In this document: in pieces, positions 52,972 to 62,146 of the stretch
Position numbering within the stretch: position 1 is the stretch's first letter
Layout of the letters: each line of letters starts with the position of its first letter
DNA from: Timaviella obliquedivisa GSE-PSE-MK23-08B
GTDB lineage: Bacteria; Cyanobacteriota; Cyanobacteriia; Elainellales; Elainellaceae
Assembly (NCBI GenBank): GCA_019358855.1
Contig: JAHHII010000008.1
Location: 1-64,000 of the forward strand
DNA: 64,000 nucleotides
Direction of reading: 5' to 3'
Notes under the pieces: model-generated
Told to the model about the DNA's origin: nothing
What the model saw: the letters and a program-made list of their open reading frames with translations, nothing else
Databases searched by the model: none
Translations under genes and position numbers: made by a program

Positions 52972-54450
52972 CTAATTATCTAGTGTTTCAATTGTTCCGT
53001 TCAACCCATTGCTATCTAAAATTTGTGCAGCTTCCTCAGCATTGGTGCGATCGCCAAACGCGCCCACCTGCAAAACAGCTTTTCCGTCAGAGTAAGTTGT
53101 AAATGCACCTGGAAACAGCGATCGTACTTGCTCGGCTCGTCTGCCAGCCGCCACCACCACCCGATACCGCAACCCTCTCACAGCAGCACTTTGTCTACTG
53201 CCAGACTCTCGATTTTGCAACGGGTTCCGAGAAACATTGACAACAGGCAAATCTCCTACATTGCCAATAGGCGGTTCGGCAGGGACACGCAGAAGGTTAG
53301 ATGAAGCGCTAGAGGTTGGGGGCGCTGTAAAAGTAGATCGAGAAGTCGCTTGGGTTTCTGGGGGAGGAACAGGAATAGGTGTAGAGCGACTAATGGGCAG
53401 CCGCCGCTGTTCAGATTGGGGGGCAGGGACGGGAATATTGACGATCGATGGGCGAGCAGTTGAGCGATCGGGACGCGACCTTTGGGGAGTTGCTGAAGCT
53501 GAGAGAGGCGGTTCAGAAGAATTTTGCGATCGGGGCATAACACCTGCACGAGGTGTTATCTGGGCTTGAGATGCTGCCAGGAGCCGAGGAGGATTAACGG
53601 GTGAGGTTGTTGACTGAGCGGGGGGCGTTTGAATCAGGGTGGCTGGAGTTTGAGGACGAATGGACATTGAAGTGGCTTGAGCGGTCGCAGCAGGACGGGA
53701 GTCGCGCTGTCTCGTAGATGCGGCAGGAGCAGCGGCTTCCACTTGATCCAAGCCATCCTTAATAGCAGGCTGCGCTGTCGCCGCCACCACAACGCCTGTC
53801 CGGTTTTGGCTAAAAGCATTGCCCCACAAGGTCGGTGTACTGTCTCCCATAATGGCAACGCCCGCCAAATTACTGCCCGTAAAAGTATTGTTGGCGATCG
53901 TGGGGCTGCCTGCCTCTATCCAGACCCCATACCCGTTAGGGTGAGGATTGCTGACCGTAACTCCCATAATTTGTCCGGTTCCAACGATCGCTACATTCTG
54001 CTGACCTGCTGTCGCTGTTGTAAATGCTCCTCCACCCTGAATGACAATATTTTTCCCTTTTGTGCTGGGGTCACCTTGAATGATCACGCCAGGCGGCAAG
54101 ATCAGGGGAAAAACTTCACCCGTATCTGGCGTATAGGTTCCGGCTGCCACCATGACAATGGTGTTGAACGAGGCGTTTTGAGACTGAACAGCCTGGAGCG
54201 CGCGGGTTAAAGTCCGAAAGGGCGATCGCTGGGTTACGCCCTGCCCTGCATCATTGCCGCTGCTAGAATTGACGAACAAGAATTGCTGCGCTGCATCAGA
54301 ACCAGAAGACTGGACAGCAGGCGGAACCTGAATTGGCTGAGCGATCGCTCCAGAGGCATAGCCCAAAACTGTCAATAGCCCTAAACTAGACAACGCTTTA
54401 ACCCAAGGTCGGAACCGATTGTGAAGATTGGGGGAAACGGTCAAACTCAT
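52972..54450 (-). CDS. DUF1565 beta-helix protein with C-terminal SPOR domain
   Basis: The 492-residue exported protein has a signal peptide ending near AIAQ, a DUF1565-type right-handed beta-helix (about 45-230: FLFVNSSSGNDAGQG, PFRTLTRALQAV), a long Pro/Ser/Thr/Arg-rich linker (about 235-420) and a SPOR domain at the end (YRVVVAAGRR to GLNGTIETLDN), which binds denuded glycan at division sites. ATG 54450 has AGGAGA eight bases upstream; a start at 54471 is less likely. It precedes the L,D-transpeptidase, suggesting a wall function. Confidence 0.85.
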   Translation of the reverse strand: MSLTVSPNLHNRFRPWVKALSSLGLLTVLGYASGAIAQPIQVPPAVQSSGSDAAQQFLFVNSSSGNDAGQGVTQRSPFRTLTRALQAVQSQNASFNTIVMVAAGTYTPDTGEVFPLILPPGVIIQGDPSTKGKNIVIQGGGAFTTATAGQQNVAIVGTGQIMGVTVSNPHPNGYGVWIEAGSPTIANNTFTGSNLAGVAIMGDSTPTLWGNAFSQNRTGVVVAATAQPAIKDGLDQVEAAAPAASTRQRDSRPAATAQATSMSIRPQTPATLIQTPPAQSTTSPVNPPRLLAASQAQITPRAGVMPRSQNSSEPPLSASATPQRSRPDRSTARPSIVNIPVPAPQSEQRRLPISRSTPIPVPPPETQATSRSTFTAPPTSSASSNLLRVPAEPPIGNVGDLPVVNVSRNPLQNRESGSRQSAAVRGLRYRVVVAAGRRAEQVRSLFPGAFTTYSDGKAVLQVGAFGDRTNAEEAAQILDSNGLNGTIETLDN

Positions 54451-54667
54451 GGGATTTTCTCCTATTGCCAAAGCACGTCAACCTTTCAGGAACCGATTCA
54501 ATTTTGCCCCATTATCTTGAAAACGCATCAAGCTTCGATAAAGTTCACGAACTTAAGAAGGCAGCTTGAGAGATTAGGGCTTATGCAGATTGGGGCGGAT
54601 AACAGACTGAGAACGCCCGATTAGGCTGACTCACTGCTACGATCAGAAAATTAAATGTCAGACTCTC

Positions 54668-55732
54668 ATGGGCGAAACATTGAGCCAAAATAGCCTTTCC
54701 AAATCAACTCTTTATCGCATTCTCGACGCGAATCTAGACCGCGCCCGCGAAGGATTGCGGGTTATTGAAGAATGGTGCCGTTTTGGGCTAAACCAAGCAT
54801 TGCTCACCTCGGAGTGTAAGCAACTGCGGCAGGCGCTGGCACGCTGGCATACGCCCGAAATTTGGGCATCGCGGGACACAAGCAATGATCCGGGTACTGG
54901 CTTGACCCATCCTCAAGAAGAAAGTCGCGCAGACATCACCCAAGTGCTCCGGGTGAACTTTTGCCGAGTGGAGGAGGCTCTGCGCGTTTTAGAAGAGTAT
55001 GGCAAGCTTCATATTCCTCAAATGGCGGCTGATTGCAAGCAGATGCGCTATCAGGTCTATATGCTAGAGACGAGTTTAATTGGGCAACAGCGGCACCAGA
55101 AATTGCAGCGATCGCTCCTTTATTTAGTCACCTCACCAGTCGAAAACCTCTTTGCCACGGTTGAAGCAGCCCTTCAAGGCGGGGTTCCTCTGGTGCAATA
55201 TCGTGATAAAGATGCCGATGACTCAACTCGTCTACACAATGCCAAGCGACTTAAACAGCTTTGCCACCAATATGATGCACTGTTTATTATGAATGACCGC
55301 GTAGACTTGGCGATCGCTGTGGATGCCGATGGCGTTCACCTGGGGCAGCAAGATATGCCTATTGCCGTTGCCCGTCAGCTACTGGGCAATCAACGCATTA
55401 TTGGTCGTTCTACAACTAATCCAGACGAAATGCAGCAGGCGATCGCTGAAGAAGCCGACTATATTGGTGTGGGCCCTGTCCACGAAACTCCGACCAAAGC
55501 CGGAAAAGCTGCCGCTGGATTAGAGTATGTCAGCTATGCTGCTGCCCATGCCCCCATGCCTTGGTTTGCCATTGGAGGCGTTGATACTGAAAATCTTCAG
55601 CCTATTCTTACTGCCGGAGCAACGCGCGTGGCAGTCGTACGGTCAATTATGGCGGCTTCAGACCCAACGCTGACCACCCAGTTTTTTATCTCGCAACTGC
55701 ATCGAACTTTTCCTCTCTCTTCCGATAGGTGA
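54668..55732 (+). CDS. thiE: Thiamine phosphate synthase with N-terminal ThiD2-like domain
   Basis: ThiE joins the pyrimidine and thiazole halves of vitamin B1. This 354-residue protein is larger than bacterial ThiE because of an N-terminal helical domain (about 10-130, LYRILDANLDRAREGLRVIE) known as ThiD2, frequent in cyanobacteria. The C-terminal TIM barrel has VQYRDKDADD, MNDRVDLA, GVHLGQQDMP and GVGPVHETPTK. thiS follows after 50 bases, so both act in thiamine synthesis. Confidence 0.93.
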   Translation: MGETLSQNSLSKSTLYRILDANLDRAREGLRVIEEWCRFGLNQALLTSECKQLRQALARWHTPEIWASRDTSNDPGTGLTHPQEESRADITQVLRVNFCRVEEALRVLEEYGKLHIPQMAADCKQMRYQVYMLETSLIGQQRHQKLQRSLLYLVTSPVENLFATVEAALQGGVPLVQYRDKDADDSTRLHNAKRLKQLCHQYDALFIMNDRVDLAIAVDADGVHLGQQDMPIAVARQLLGNQRIIGRSTTNPDEMQQAIAEEADYIGVGPVHETPTKAGKAAAGLEYVSYAAAHAPMPWFAIGGVDTENLQPILTAGATRVAVVRSIMAASDPTLTTQFFISQLHRTFPLSSDR

Positions 55733-55782
55733 CGAAAAGGAAGAAATCTATCTAAGTTGCCGTTTGCCCCTCAGCAATATCT

Positions 55783-55995
55783 ATGAATTCTGTCATTACC
55801 GTACAAATCAATGGCGATCGCTGCCAATGTCCACCCCAGACTTGTCTACCAGAACTGTTAACCCAATTGGGCATGAATCTTCGTTTGGTGGCTGTAGAGT
55901 ATAACGGTGAGATTTTACATCGGCAATTTTGGGATGAAACCGAAGTGCAGGAGGGCGATCGACTGGAGATTGTAACTATTGTGGGAGGTGGATAA
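55783..55995 (+). CDS. thiS: Sulfur carrier protein ThiS
   Basis: ThiS carries the sulfur for the thiazole ring as a C-terminal thiocarboxylate. The 70-residue protein is of ubiquitin fold and ends IVTIVGGG; ThiS normally ends in two glycines, and the pair at the end is present. It is next to thiE. Confidence 0.93.
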   Translation: MNSVITVQINGDRCQCPPQTCLPELLTQLGMNLRLVAVEYNGEILHRQFWDETEVQEGDRLEIVTIVGGG

Positions 55996-56182
55996 TCAAC
56001 AGCTAGAAAGAGGTTCGGTAATCCACTCCTAAGTCTCTCTTAAGACCCTTCTGTCGATGACCTAGAGAAGATAGACTAGATGAAACGAATAGTTTGTAAC
56101 GTTTGGTTAAGCCGAAAGGTTAATTAAGAATCTACAGCCTCAGCCAACGTCAACCTTCATCAGTTTGAATCGGCATGGCACT

Positions 56183-57175
56183 ATGAACAACAACTTGAAC
56201 AAAAAACTCTCTAAACTCATCAAATCCTGGGTCAAGCCTCTCTTTGCAATCTGTCTGGTCTTTACGCTAGTTCTAAGCCAAGCAGATGGAGCCTTAGCAG
56301 CACGAAGTGGCGGTCGAGTGGGTGGGGGAAGCTTCCGTGCCCCCAGTAGCGCCCCTCGTAGTGCTCCTGGGGGTGGCTATGGTGGCGGCTACGGCGGCGG
56401 CTATGGTGGTGGTTACTATCCCGGTGGGGGTGGCTTTGGCTTTCCGTTCCTTCTACCCTTGTTTGGGTTTGGTGGTGGTGGATTATTCTCAATTCTGATC
56501 TTCTTTGCGATCGCTAGTTTCCTGGTTCGCAGTTTCCGTTCTACTCAAGGTGGCGGAACTACAGATAGCTATGGTTATTCCACTGGGTCGCCCACTGTTT
56601 CTGTGGCAAAAGTCCAGGTTGGTCTTTTGTCCGAGGCACGAACTCTACAAGCAGATCTCGATCGCATTGCAAAAACTGCTGATACCAGCAACTCTGAAGG
56701 TTTGACTCTGCTGCTGCAAGAGACAACGCTTTCCTTACTCCGGCACCCAGAGTACTGGAGTTATGCAGGTAGTGACACTCAGCAAACTCGTTTAGAAGCT
56801 GCCGAAGATCAATTCAATCGCTTTTCTTTGACAGAACGCAGCAAGTTTACCGAAGAAACTCTCTCCAATGTCAATAACCAGTTGCGCCAAGCAACTCCCA
56901 AGGGATTGCTGCCTGATGCCAGCGGACAGCTTGTTGAGTCTGACCAAGACCCCGGTGCTTATATCGTTGTGACCTTACTGGTGGCAACTCAAGGCAACCT
57001 GAAGCTGCCTGTCATTCGCACTTCCCAAGATTTGCGTCAAGCATTAGGGCAGCTTGGAGCAGTTTCTAGCGATAACTTGTTAGCAGTCGAGGTCATGTGG
57101 ACTCCTCAGGCTGAAGGAGACACTCTTTCCTCTGACGATATGGTGCTAGGCTACGCTGATCTGAAAATGATCTAA
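56183..57175 (+). CDS. DUF1517-family membrane protein
   Basis: A 330-residue protein of a family shared by cyanobacteria and plant plastids, function unknown. A signal or anchor (about 20-40, ending GALAAR) is followed by a Gly/Tyr-rich low-complexity region (GGGYGGGYGGGYGGGYY), a hydrophobic span (about 100-115) and the conserved domain. The ATG at 56183 (MNNNLNKKLSK) is preferred to a TTG at 56165. A strong terminator follows. Confidence 0.85.
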   Translation: MNNNLNKKLSKLIKSWVKPLFAICLVFTLVLSQADGALAARSGGRVGGGSFRAPSSAPRSAPGGGYGGGYGGGYGGGYYPGGGGFGFPFLLPLFGFGGGGLFSILIFFAIASFLVRSFRSTQGGGTTDSYGYSTGSPTVSVAKVQVGLLSEARTLQADLDRIAKTADTSNSEGLTLLLQETTLSLLRHPEYWSYAGSDTQQTRLEAAEDQFNRFSLTERSKFTEETLSNVNNQLRQATPKGLLPDASGQLVESDQDPGAYIVVTLLVATQGNLKLPVIRTSQDLRQALGQLGAVSSDNLLAVEVMWTPQAEGDTLSSDDMVLGYADLKMI

Positions 57176-57205
57176 TGTTTCTTGAGCGCTGCAATTAACC
57201 CTTGC

Positions 57206-57254
57206 AACCTTCAAGGGGGATCTGAATGTTCAGATCCCCTTTGAAGGTTTATTT
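57206..57254 (+). terminator. Long hairpin terminator after the DUF1517 gene
   Basis: Twenty paired bases (57206-57225 with 57230-57249, one G-T pair) around a four-base loop, followed by a T-rich stretch. It separates convergent genes and probably serves both. Confidence 0.85.
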
Positions 57255-57257
57255 TAT

Positions 57258-57905
57258 TCAAGCCTCTCGTACCTTGGGACAAGGCTCTAAAGATTTCATC
57301 ACACCACATTGATTAATTAAACAAGGCTGTTGATAAGCTGCTTCCTCTTCTAAAGGTGGTGGTATCTGCCCAAACACCATCTCACAACTCATATCTTCAA
57401 AGTTAGGAGTCATGGTTAGGGGAATTCCTAGTCTCTGGGTTAGAAAGTTTTGCGTTGGCATTTTGCACATGTTGATGCACATCCCCACGCACCCACTCTG
57501 CTCCAAATAGCGGCATTTCTTCATGTACACACCGCTTCTCTGAGTGCGGATCTGTTGATCTAACCCTTTCACTTCAACTTCTCGCACTTCACAGGGCCCT
57601 ACCAGCCATTCAAACAGCAGAGCCGCAAACCAAGCATTTGATTCACAAACCCACTGAGTCGGCGAAAGCAAGGTGCGGATTAGGGTTGAAACTGCCGACG
57701 GCACCAAAGAATTTAGCACTTTCGCTACAACTGCCTGCTGCTCTTTAGCGGTTCGCCCTTGCATGATTTTTTTAGACAGATCTACAAATCCGTCGTAACC
57801 GTGCAATTTTGTCTTCTTGTCAATGGCTTTTGCCATGTTTCGCGAAAGAATCCAGATAAAGAAGCGATCGAGGCGATCGTCGTGATAAATTTCTTTTTCT
57901 ATCAT
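57258..57905 (-). CDS. D27-like (DUF4033) protein
   Basis: A 215-residue protein related to the beta-carotene isomerase D27 of plants, which makes 9-cis-beta-carotene for strigolactones. The conserved C-terminal region is rich in cysteine: KKCRYLEQSGCVGMCINMCK, with further Cys near FEDMSCEMVFGQ. In plants the domain holds an iron cofactor. What cyanobacterial forms do is not settled; a carotenoid or redox role is inferred. Confidence 0.85.
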   Translation of the reverse strand: MIEKEIYHDDRLDRFFIWILSRNMAKAIDKKTKLHGYDGFVDLSKKIMQGRTAKEQQAVVAKVLNSLVPSAVSTLIRTLLSPTQWVCESNAWFAALLFEWLVGPCEVREVEVKGLDQQIRTQRSGVYMKKCRYLEQSGCVGMCINMCKMPTQNFLTQRLGIPLTMTPNFEDMSCEMVFGQIPPPLEEEAAYQQPCLINQCGVMKSLEPCPKVREA

Positions 57906-58051
57906 AGTCAGATGCGGTGAGGATGGGCTGGGTCTATTAAATGGTTAAAAATCTTAAGCTCTCGAAAATGGTAAAGCCCAGAAATCCTTCCCGAAAGATA
58001 AGAATTTCAGCAGGGTTTGATTTACCTTAGAAGTTCATTATAAATACCCCC

Positions 58052-58723
58052 ATGAAAACTCCTTATTGGCTCATTGCTATTTTTGCGGCGATCGCTGCTG
58101 TTGTGGGAGCCAGCCTCGCTTCTTATCAACCGATAGTATCCCCTAACCCGATCGCCTCAGTCTCTCCTGCCCCATCCTCCATTGCATCCCCCAGTCCCTC
58201 TCCTTCAGCAATAGTAGCTTCTTCCCCAAAACCATCCCTTTCTCCTTCAGCCCCCAGTCTTACCGAGCAATCTAAACTGGTGATCAATGGCATTCATCCG
58301 ATTCAAATTGGCATGACCGTTATAGAAGCCACCAAAGCTGTAGGGCTCCCTGCAAGAACGGATGGTGACGTGGCAAGTCAAAGCTGTTTCTATTACAAAT
58401 TTCAAGGCGGAGTGCCTGGTCTTGCAATGATGGTGGTGGGCGATCGCATTATTGGAATTGAGATTGAGCAAGGCAGCAAAATCACGACCCGTAGTGGTGC
58501 AGGCATTGGTTCTACTGAAGAGCAAATCAAAGCGCTCTATCCAAAGCAAATTGAAGTTACGCCTCATCCCTTTGTTAAAGGTGGGAACTATTTAACTTTT
58601 GTGCCCAAAAGCACTGCTGATAGCAAATACCGCATTATTTTTGAGACAGATTCAAGGGGAAAAGTCACTGAATTTCGCGCTGGACAAATTCCCGAAGTAG
58701 GATCTATGGAAGGATGCGCATAA
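58052..58723 (+). CDS. Exported protein of unknown function, Pro/Ser-rich linker
   Basis: A 223-residue protein with an N-terminal membrane anchor (about 5-23), a Pro/Ser/Ala linker (about 30-70) and a globular domain. The domain starts VINGIHPIQIGMTVIEATKAVG, which resembles the start of small outer-membrane lipoprotein folds (GMTxxEA), and has two cysteines, one in SQSCFYYKF. No catalytic motif is seen. Function unknown. Confidence 0.65.
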   Translation: MKTPYWLIAIFAAIAAVVGASLASYQPIVSPNPIASVSPAPSSIASPSPSPSAIVASSPKPSLSPSAPSLTEQSKLVINGIHPIQIGMTVIEATKAVGLPARTDGDVASQSCFYYKFQGGVPGLAMMVVGDRIIGIEIEQGSKITTRSGAGIGSTEEQIKALYPKQIEVTPHPFVKGGNYLTFVPKSTADSKYRIIFETDSRGKVTEFRAGQIPEVGSMEGCA

Positions 58724-58738
58724 GATTAAACTCAGGCA

Positions 58739-58770
58739 GCGTGCTCTTCGAGATACCCACAAGGGGTCGC
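58739..58770 (+). repeat. Dispersed 32-base repeat, intergenic copy
   Basis: Reverse complement of 42599-42630 with two differences (30 of 32). It stands between two genes about 36 bases before the next start codon. Confidence 0.85.
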
Positions 58771-58806
58771 TGTTCTCATAACTTTTCTGCCCTCTGAGCT
58801 TGCCTC

Positions 58807-59853
58807 ATGAATGCCTCCCTAGACATCTTTGCTTCTCGCCACTTTGTTGAATGGTTGAGCGAACACCGCCTGAGCCTTGCTCTGACTACTTACCAAACCT
58901 CTCGCCTGATCCTTTTAGGAGCCACGCCTGAAGGACGAATTTCAGGATTTGAGCGGCTTTTTGATCGGGCAATGGGGCTGTGTGCAACCTCAGAGCGACT
59001 TTATCTTAGTTCTAAGTACCAAATTTGGCAGTTTGATAATGTTTTGGAAGTAGGGCAGTTCTATAAGGATTATGACAAGCTTTATATTCCCCGAATTGGC
59101 TACACCACCGGAGATTTGGATATTCATGATGTGGTGATCGATCGCACGGGCAAGTTAATTTTTGTTAGTACTTTATTAAACTGTTTAGCGACGGTCAGCG
59201 ATCGCCATAGCTGCACTCCCCTTTGGCAACCTTCTTTCATTTCTAAGTTGGTCAACGAAGATCGGTGTCACCTGAATGGGCTGGCAATGATCGATGGCGA
59301 ACCGCGCTATGTGACTGCCTGTAGTCAATCCGATATTGTGGATGGCTGGCGCGACAAACGGCGTAACGGTGGGTGTGTCATTGATTTGCATTCTCATCAA
59401 ATCGTTGCCACAGGCTTATCTATGCCCCACTCGCCTCGCTACTACCATGACAGGCTATGGCTACATAACTCTGGAACAGGCGAATTCGGATACTTAAATT
59501 TGCAAGCTGGAACCTTTGAAGCGATCGCCTTTTGTCCAGGCTACTTGAGAGGCTTAGCCTTTTGGCAGGACTTCGCCATTGTGAGTCTGTCCAAACCTCG
59601 GCGGGAAGACCATACATTTTCAGGACTAGCACTCGATGACCAATTAGCCGCTAAAGATGCCGAAGCCCGCTGCGGTTTGATGGTTATTGACTTGCATACG
59701 GGCAGCATTGTCCATTGGTTACGGTTAGAAGGCGTGATTACTGAACTCTACGATGTGCAAGTTCTACCCAAGGTACAGCGTCCGATGGCGTTAGGTTTCC
59801 AGACTGATGAAGTCGCGCAGCTACTGACGCTAGACAAGATGGGCAGCCTTTAA
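58807..59853 (+). CDS. TIGR03032/DUF4915-family protein
   Basis: A 348-residue soluble protein of the TIGR03032 family, probably a beta-propeller. Typical parts are FERLFDRAMGLCAT, YIPRIGYTTGDLDIHDV, CHLNGLAMIDGEPRYVTACS, MPHSPRYYHDRLWLHNSGTGE and FCPGYLRGLAF. Relatives occur near glycosylation or sulfotransfer genes, but the function is not known. Its start follows the intergenic repeat. Confidence 0.85.
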   Translation: MNASLDIFASRHFVEWLSEHRLSLALTTYQTSRLILLGATPEGRISGFERLFDRAMGLCATSERLYLSSKYQIWQFDNVLEVGQFYKDYDKLYIPRIGYTTGDLDIHDVVIDRTGKLIFVSTLLNCLATVSDRHSCTPLWQPSFISKLVNEDRCHLNGLAMIDGEPRYVTACSQSDIVDGWRDKRRNGGCVIDLHSHQIVATGLSMPHSPRYYHDRLWLHNSGTGEFGYLNLQAGTFEAIAFCPGYLRGLAFWQDFAIVSLSKPRREDHTFSGLALDDQLAAKDAEARCGLMVIDLHTGSIVHWLRLEGVITELYDVQVLPKVQRPMALGFQTDEVAQLLTLDKMGSL

Positions 59854-59881
59854 AAAACAAATGGAGTGCGATCGGCACTCC
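59852..59881 (-). terminator. Terminator of mraY
   Basis: On the minus strand GGAGTGC and GCACTCC form a seven-base-pair stem with a five-base loop, followed by ATTTG and six T. It overlaps the stop of the convergent TIGR03032 gene. Confidence 0.7.
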
Positions 59882-59917
59882 AGAAGACTTGCAGATATGA
59901 ATGGTAGATGAATTGAT

Positions 59918-61015
59918 TTAGTGAACTGTAAAACCCAAGATTGCCAACAAGCCACCGATTAAGTAGAAACGAGAAACCACCGTAGTTTCAGACCAACCCG
60001 TTAATTCAAAGTGATGATGCAAGGGAGCCATTTTGAAAAGTCTTTTGCCCACGCCATCACTATTCTTTGTTGCCTTGTAGTAGCCGACCTGAGCAATCAC
60101 AGACAGCGACTCAACCAGGAAGATGCCGCTCAAAATGAGTAACGCAAACAGCGAGTGACTCAGCAAACCCACGGCTGCTAAGGCACCGCCTAGCGCCAAG
60201 GAGCCCGTATCACCCATGAAAACTTTTGCCGGGTTATGGTTGTGCGCTAAAAACCCTAAACAGCCGCCGCTGAGACCAGCACAAAAAACCATGAGTTCTG
60301 GAGAAGTTGGCGCAATCAGTGCCCCCAAACCCATCAGCGCGATCGCTCCTGTTCCACCCGCCAAGCCATCTAATCCATCGGTTAGATTGGTTGCATTGCT
60401 TTCAGCTACCAAGACAAACCCCGCTAATAGCCAGAATGCTGCCCCCAAGGGAAGAGTCATCCCTAACGGTAAAAGAATAGTCGTAATGTCCCAAGGTTGG
60501 CTCCACGCCATCCAGATACAGAAGAATGCGGCAAAGCCAATTTGCAACGCCAGTTTCATCCGGGCGGAAATGCCTTTGTTCGACTTCTTCAAGAGGATTT
60601 GCCAATCATCTAAGAAGCCGATCGCCCCATAAGCCAGTGTTAGCACCGATACTGCTAGAACATTAGAATTAAACCCAGTCCAAACCAAAGCCAACATTAC
60701 TGCAACAGGAACAAAGAAGATGCCTCCCATCGTGGGAGTCCCTGCTTTCTTCAAGTGTGCCTGGGGCCCATCTTGGCGAATTACTTGTCCTGCCTTGAGA
60801 GCTCTCAGCATCGGTACAGCCCAAAAGCCCACCCCAGCCGTTGCTAAAGCACAGACGATTAGAGGCAACGTTAGCCCAATGCCTGAAAAAAGCGATCGTC
60901 CAGCAAACCAATCTAGAACCAAAGCGACAATGCTTAGCCCTGCTCCTAACGTTAGAAATAGATGGTATCCCACAAGACCACTGAGGGGTCTATCGGGGTG
61001 CAATTTTGCATCCAC
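59918..61015 (-). CDS. mraY: Phospho-N-acetylmuramoyl-pentapeptide transferase
   Basis: MraY makes lipid I, the first membrane step of peptidoglycan synthesis. It has about ten helices with GTPTMGGIFF, FLDDWQIL, NATNLTDGLDGLAGG, MGDTGSLALGG and APLHHHFELTG, carrying the catalytic aspartates. The GTG at 61015 gives 365 residues beginning VDAKLHPDRPLSG, the usual cyanobacterial start; a GTG at 61042 would add nine residues. Confidence 0.95.
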   Translation of the reverse strand: MDAKLHPDRPLSGLVGYHLFLTLGAGLSIVALVLDWFAGRSLFSGIGLTLPLIVCALATAGVGFWAVPMLRALKAGQVIRQDGPQAHLKKAGTPTMGGIFFVPVAVMLALVWTGFNSNVLAVSVLTLAYGAIGFLDDWQILLKKSNKGISARMKLALQIGFAAFFCIWMAWSQPWDITTILLPLGMTLPLGAAFWLLAGFVLVAESNATNLTDGLDGLAGGTGAIALMGLGALIAPTSPELMVFCAGLSGGCLGFLAHNHNPAKVFMGDTGSLALGGALAAVGLLSHSLFALLILSGIFLVESLSVIAQVGYYKATKNSDGVGKRLFKMAPLHHHFELTGWSETTVVSRFYLIGGLLAILGFTVH

Positions 61016-61201
61016 AAGTTTTACTCTCACGTTCCACACCACTCACTACACCAGCACCCTAACCCTTTACGGAAAACTCATCTACTGAATTTCAAGAGCA
61101 TTAAAGCCTACAGAAATGGCTGTAGTCAAGCTTCTCTGCTACCAAAGGTCTAAAGTTCCCCTAAAAATATCTCAACTTTGAAATTTTGGATCAAGTTCTT
61201 T

Positions 61202-61234
61202 AAAAAAAATCTCCTGTAAGTATTCCTACAGGAG
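61202..61234 (-). terminator. Terminator of the DUF3134 gene
   Basis: CTCCTGTA (61211-61218) pairs with TACAGGAG (61227-61234); on the minus strand eight T follow at once. It lies 12 bases after the stop codon. Confidence 0.85.
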
Positions 61235-61245
61235 AACGGTTAAGG

Positions 61246-61488
61246 CTAGTCGTCTAAATCGAGCGCATCATCATCGTCATCATCTGCCTCAAACGAGTTA
61301 TCTTCGCCCGCCATCAAATCAGTGATTTCTTCACCGTCTTCACGGTAATCAAAATCTTGAACGTCTCGGGCAAGCATCCGCCCAGTTCCTTCTAACCAGC
61401 CTAAGATAGAAGCATCTCGTTGCAGGGGAATGACGGCAGCAGGTTGACTTCGGGGGACTTGATGGAGCGCAGGGTTTTTCCTATCCAT
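61246..61488 (-). CDS. DUF3134-family small acidic protein
   Basis: An 80-residue cyanobacterial protein of unknown function. The conserved part is IPLQRDASILGWLEGTGRML, and the C-terminal third is almost wholly acidic with a run of Asp. It lies head-to-head with the PAP/fibrillin gene and has its own terminator. Confidence 0.85.
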   Translation of the reverse strand: MDRKNPALHQVPRSQPAAVIPLQRDASILGWLEGTGRMLARDVQDFDYREDGEEITDLMAGEDNSFEADDDDDDALDLDD

Positions 61489-61561
61489 GGAGCTTCTGTA
61501 CCTGTAGTGAGATCTGTTTGTAGTTTATACATTGTATGGCGTATGGCGAAGGTAGGCAAAA

Positions 61562-62146
61562 ATGCTTGGTAAATCAGCTTTACTGGAGGCGATCGCCGGG
61601 AAAAATCGCGGATTACTAGCGACTGATTCTGAGCGACGAGCTATTTTGGCAACGGTGGCGCAACTGGAAGAACGTAACCCCACTCCTCGCCCCTTAGAAG
61701 CGATCGATAAACTCAACGGCAACTGGCGGTTGCTGTTCACAACTAGTCAGGGACTATTGAAAATTGATCAATTTCCACTGGTCAAACTCGGACAAATTTA
61801 TCAGTATATTCAAGCCAGTTCTTCTAGCATTTATAACGTCGCTGAAACTTCTGGTTTACCCTTTCTTGAGGGGATGGTGAGCGTCGCGGCAAAGTTTGTG
61901 CCTTTGTCCGATCGCCGGGTAAAAGTAAACTTTGAGCGATCGATTATTGGCTTACAGCGCCTGGTCGATTATCGATCGGTCGATCACTTTATTCAGCAGA
62001 TTGAGGCAGGAGAAAAGTTTAAGGCGATCGATTTCAGCATTACCAGCCGCGAACAAAAAGGTTGGCTGGACGTGACTTACTTAGACGACGATCTGCGAAT
62101 TGGACGAGGCAATGAAGGCAGCGTATTTGTCCTAACTAAAACTTAA
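61562..62146 (+). CDS. PAP/fibrillin-family (plastid lipid-associated) protein
   Basis: A 194-residue lipocalin-like protein found in thylakoid lipid bodies (plastoglobules in plants). It has the family start (LLEAIAGKNRGLLAT), LNGNWRLLFTTSQGLL and a C-terminal DLRIGRGNEGSVFVL. It may bind or move isoprenoids or lipids. No membrane span is seen. Confidence 0.9.
   Translation: MLGKSALLEAIAGKNRGLLATDSERRAILATVAQLEERNPTPRPLEAIDKLNGNWRLLFTTSQGLLKIDQFPLVKLGQIYQYIQASSSSIYNVAETSGLPFLEGMVSVAAKFVPLSDRRVKVNFERSIIGLQRLVDYRSVDHFIQQIEAGEKFKAIDFSITSREQKGWLDVTYLDDDLRIGRGNEGSVFVLTKT

Noticed and set aside
54592-54650. TPP riboswitch-like CTGAGA flanked by GGGGCG and CGCCC upstream of thiE
   Set aside because: The P3 hairpin and the later conserved part of the thi-box are absent; only a few short pieces match.
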